Part shown: positions 5,159 through 7,321 of the stretch, one piece after another
Layout: the number at the start of each line of letters is the position of its first letter
Position numbering within the stretch: the first letter of the stretch is position 1
Made by a program: the position numbers and the translations under genes
Notes under the pieces: model-generated
Databases searched by the model: none
Told to the model about the DNA's origin: nothing
What the model saw: only the letters and a program-made list of their open reading frames with translations
DNA from: Bacteroidota bacterium
GTDB lineage: Bacteria > Bacteroidota > Bacteroidia > Chitinophagales > Saprospiraceae
DNA: 7,321 nucleotides
NCBI GenBank assembly: GCA_024277695.1
Contig: JAJRUR010000217.1
Coordinates: 1-7,321, forward strand
Direction: 5' to 3'

Positions 5159-7321
5159 TCATCTCATCAAGGTCACATCACCCTTGACGAGTTTTGATGA
5201 TCCATCCAAGGCGATCAGACGAGCCACAAATGTGTACACACCCACTTCTGCCGGAGTACCGAGATAATATCCGTCCCAACCCTCAGACGGCACATTGGGT
5301 TTTGAATTTTTCGAGTTGAATACGAGATCTCCCCATCGGTTAAAAATAACAAAATCCGTAATCGCCTCGATAGATTTGTTGCTTTGGATGTAAAAGTAAT
5401 CATTCGTCCCGTCATTATTGGGCGTAAAAACATTGGGTATGTAGTACTTTAGGTTGCGATCGATTCGGACACGCATCTGATCCATGTACACACAGCCTCT
5501 AGTATCTATGAGCTCAACGGCAATTGTCATTTCTTGATTTGGTGTATCCAGATAATCCTTGCAATTGCAATTGTCCGGAGTCCATATTATTTGCCGGATG
5601 GAACTATCCGGAATATTAGTAAAAAGCGAGATGCGTAGCTCATCTCCCAATTGGATAATTTGGTCTGGTCCTATATCGATCATATAGTTGTCCGGATCTG
5701 AGACATCAAAAGTTTCCATCCATTGACAGCCATTGGCATCTTCAATGACAAACCGGTATGTACTTTGGCTCAGTGGACCTATGTCCCCAATAGATAAATA
5801 TTCGATCCCATTGAGTAGATATTTGTATGGACCAACACCACCTGTCAATGATAAAATTTCTATTCGGGCTTCTTGACCGGTAGAGCAGTCCGGTGTAGAG
5901 ATTTGGATAGCAGCAAGGAGCTGAGGAGCTTCATTGAGTGTGATTTGGCTACTATCTACGCAACCTTTAGCGTCTGTGACGATTACTTGATAGGTTCCGG
6001 CGGTAAGATTGCTTTGCGTCATTCCTGTGCCGTTATTGGACCATTGGATATTGTAAGGAGCTGTCCCCGGAGATAGTATTTCCAACTCTATACCTCCCGT
6101 ACCGGCTCCAAAACAATCAATGTCATATCCATTATAATTTGTAGTTGGGATCAAGTCGATATCTAGCAATGTGTTTTGTTGTATTTCGATCGAATAGCTT
6201 TTTTGAAGGCCAAGAGCACTGGTCAGTACAATAGTATATGTTCCGGCCGGCAAACGCGTGATGATGACCGAATCTCCCTTTGTAATGATATTGCCACTAC
6301 CAGTACCGCCCGGACCCATCCAAGTATAGCTAAAAGGAGCTATTCCGATATCAGCTCGTATGACTATGTCGGACAGCGTATCACCACAGTCCGGAGGTAT
6401 GGTATATGCTACAAATTCGATATTGCAAGAGTCTATTCCACTCCATATCGAGCGCGTCACTATAATGCTATCACATCCCGTTTGTCCGGTTATGCGCTGA
6501 ACACTCAAGCCCGTATCTGCCACAGTACAAGTATAGCTTAGCGCAAAAGTAGTATCATACCCTACCCAATCTGTCTGCGTAATCGTAAGACTGTCACATC
6601 CAAATTGGTTTGTATCAAAAGTCGTATCTATAGCTACATCTCCAAGATCACAAGTCTGCGCTGTCAGATAAATCGTGTCTGCCAATCTAAACCCTGTAAC
6701 AACTTTTTCTATACTGTCGCATTGCCATACATTCCGGTGGGTTATGAATACGACACCTGTGTCAGTTGCTTGGCAACTGTAACGTAGAGTAAGGCTCGTA
6801 TCCGGAGTACCTACATAAATATTCCGGGTGATCGTGAGACTATCACATCCGCTGCTCGAAGTAGAATAGCTTGTATCCAGCTGGTTAATTATGGGACTAC
6901 AGCTGTAAGAGTTTGTCCGCTCTATCACAATAGAACTCATAGTCAGTGTAGTATATACCACACTGTCACACTGAATTTGAGAGCGAAGATATTCGACATA
7001 GGTCCCGGCAGTTTTTCGATAAGACCCTGCTATAAATATGCTGTCACCCATACAGATGGACGTGTCTATAAAAGTCCTGATCGTATCAGAAATGATAATA
7101 GTAATACAGCTACTATCTGCACCGCAATGGTTTTTGGTCTCGATACAAACTCTGGCCATATTCAACGTATCAAAATCTACTTCAATAGTATCACCTCCTT
7201 GACCTTGGATTATCTGGCCACCATCAGGCATGCTCCATATAATCTGGACATCACTCGTATCGTTTCGATAATATTGGGCTGTCTGTGCGATACATAAACT
7301 TTGAGGTCCGGAGATAAGAGG
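5159..7321 (-). CDS. Large secreted adhesin-like protein with T9SS type B sorting domain, 3' part
   Basis: The frame is open from the right edge to TGA at 5161-5159, giving 720 visible residues. The first ATG at 7231 is internal, since coding-like sequence precedes it. Residue numbers count from the window edge. Residues 1-80 resemble a PKD-like domain (ISGPQSLC, then IIWSMPDGGQIIQGQGGDTI). Residues 84-295 are a ladder of Cys-containing repeats ending in (G/Q)CDS. About 296-545 are three SprB-like repeats, the clearest being DCFGAGTGG, APYNIQWSNNG, AGTYQVIVTDAKGC. Residues 625-720 are the gliding-motility-associated (CHU_C) C-terminal domain, with YYIPNVFTPNNDGTNDYF, VIFNRWGDLVF, GWDGYYLGTP and final GDVTLMR. 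That domain routes proteins through the type IX secretion system to the cell surface. The role is probably adhesion or gliding; ligands are unknown. The signal peptide and promoter lie outside. No clear terminator follows, so read-through toward tRNA-Cys is possible. Confidence 0.92.
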   Translation of the reverse strand, partial: PLISGPQSLCIAQTAQYYRNDTSDVQIIWSMPDGGQIIQGQGGDTIEVDFDTLNMARVCIETKNHCGADSSCITIIISDTIRTFIDTSICMGDSIFIAGSYRKTAGTYVEYLRSQIQCDSVVYTTLTMSSIVIERTNSYSCSPIINQLDTSYSTSSSGCDSLTITRNIYVGTPDTSLTLRYSCQATDTGVVFITHRNVWQCDSIEKVVTGFRLADTIYLTAQTCDLGDVAIDTTFDTNQFGCDSLTITQTDWVGYDTTFALSYTCTVADTGLSVQRITGQTGCDSIIVTRSIWSGIDSCNIEFVAYTIPPDCGDTLSDIVIRADIGIAPFSYTWMGPGGTGSGNIITKGDSVIITRLPAGTYTIVLTSALGLQKSYSIEIQQNTLLDIDLIPTTNYNGYDIDCFGAGTGGIELEILSPGTAPYNIQWSNNGTGMTQSNLTAGTYQVIVTDAKGCVDSSQITLNEAPQLLAAIQISTPDCSTGQEARIEILSLTGGVGPYKYLLNGIEYLSIGDIGPLSQSTYRFVIEDANGCQWMETFDVSDPDNYMIDIGPDQIIQLGDELRISLFTNIPDSSIRQIIWTPDNCNCKDYLDTPNQEMTIAVELIDTRGCVYMDQMRVRIDRNLKYYIPNVFTPNNDGTNDYFYIQSNKSIEAITDFVIFNRWGDLVFNSKNSKPNVPSEGWDGYYLGTPAEVGVYTFVARLIALDGSSKLVKGDVTLMR
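6437..7072 (-). repeat. Tandem Cys-paired repeats of about 41 residues inside the T9SS protein
   Basis: Five CDS motifs fall at visible residues 118, 159, 201, 242 and 283, that is 41, 42, 41 and 41 apart. In the last four units a second Cys lies exactly 18 residues before each (141, 183, 224, 265), in contexts such as YSCQATDTG and YTCTVADTG. The first unit is a longer variant with 28 residues between its cysteines (SICMGDS to QCDS). GCDSLTIT recurs almost unchanged in units 2 and 4. The conserved spacing suggests one disulfide per unit in small extracellular beta modules. The DNA copies have diverged, so the expansion is old. Confidence 0.85.

Noticed and set aside
6176..6541. 121-codon plus-strand ORF, and similar ones near 6977-7297, opposite the T9SS protein
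   Set aside because: They are antisense shadows of a confidently recognised repeat-rich gene and resemble no protein family.

Overview
The window looks like chromosomal DNA of a Bacteroidota bacterium, probably an environmental, Saprospiria-like lineage. Three things support this. A large surface protein ends in a type IX secretion (type B, gliding-motility-associated) sorting domain. Several intergenic regions carry the Bacteroidota-type -7 element TAnnTTTG, once with a well-spaced TTTG at -33. The sigma-54 factor and the antiquitin-type aldehyde dehydrogenase also resemble Bacteroidota versions as I know them. The finer lineage is a guess.

Layout. Positions 1-144 (minus) hold the first 48 codons of an aminopeptidase P-like metallopeptidase. 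Going right, divergently, rpoN (sigma-54) starts at 325. Its reading frame stops at 1668, while the missing C-terminus, including the RpoN box ARRTVAKYRE, continues in the -1 frame to 1826. The break lies in a run of seven A that forms a perfect A_AAA_AAA slippery heptamer. Next come a consensus promoter and an unrecognised 42-residue single-span membrane protein (1919-2047), an ALDH7 family dehydrogenase (2190-3716), and 24 bases later an MscS-type mechanosensitive channel (3741-4571).

The 587 bases from 4572 to 5158 contain no protein gene. They hold a 126-bp dispersed-type repeat with inverted ends and three small hairpins (4611-4736), an AT-rich stretch with short repeated words (4737-4920), a strong bidirectional terminator (4926-4968), and tRNA-Cys(GCA) on the minus strand (4981-5051) with its own promoter element. 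From 5159 to the right edge, on the minus strand, is the 3' part of a large secreted adhesin-like protein: a PKD-like segment, a ladder of about 41-residue Cys-paired repeats, SprB-like repeats and the C-terminal sorting domain. Its N-terminus lies outside the window.

The genes do not form one pathway. Most are housekeeping or envelope functions: transcription, aldehyde detoxification or lysine catabolism, osmotic protection, and a surface protein. I see no defence system, CRISPR array, prophage or complete transposon. The item most worth following up is the rpoN frameshift, which is either a sequence error, a real inactivating mutation, or recoding at a textbook slippery site. Next are the hairpin repeat and the small membrane protein.
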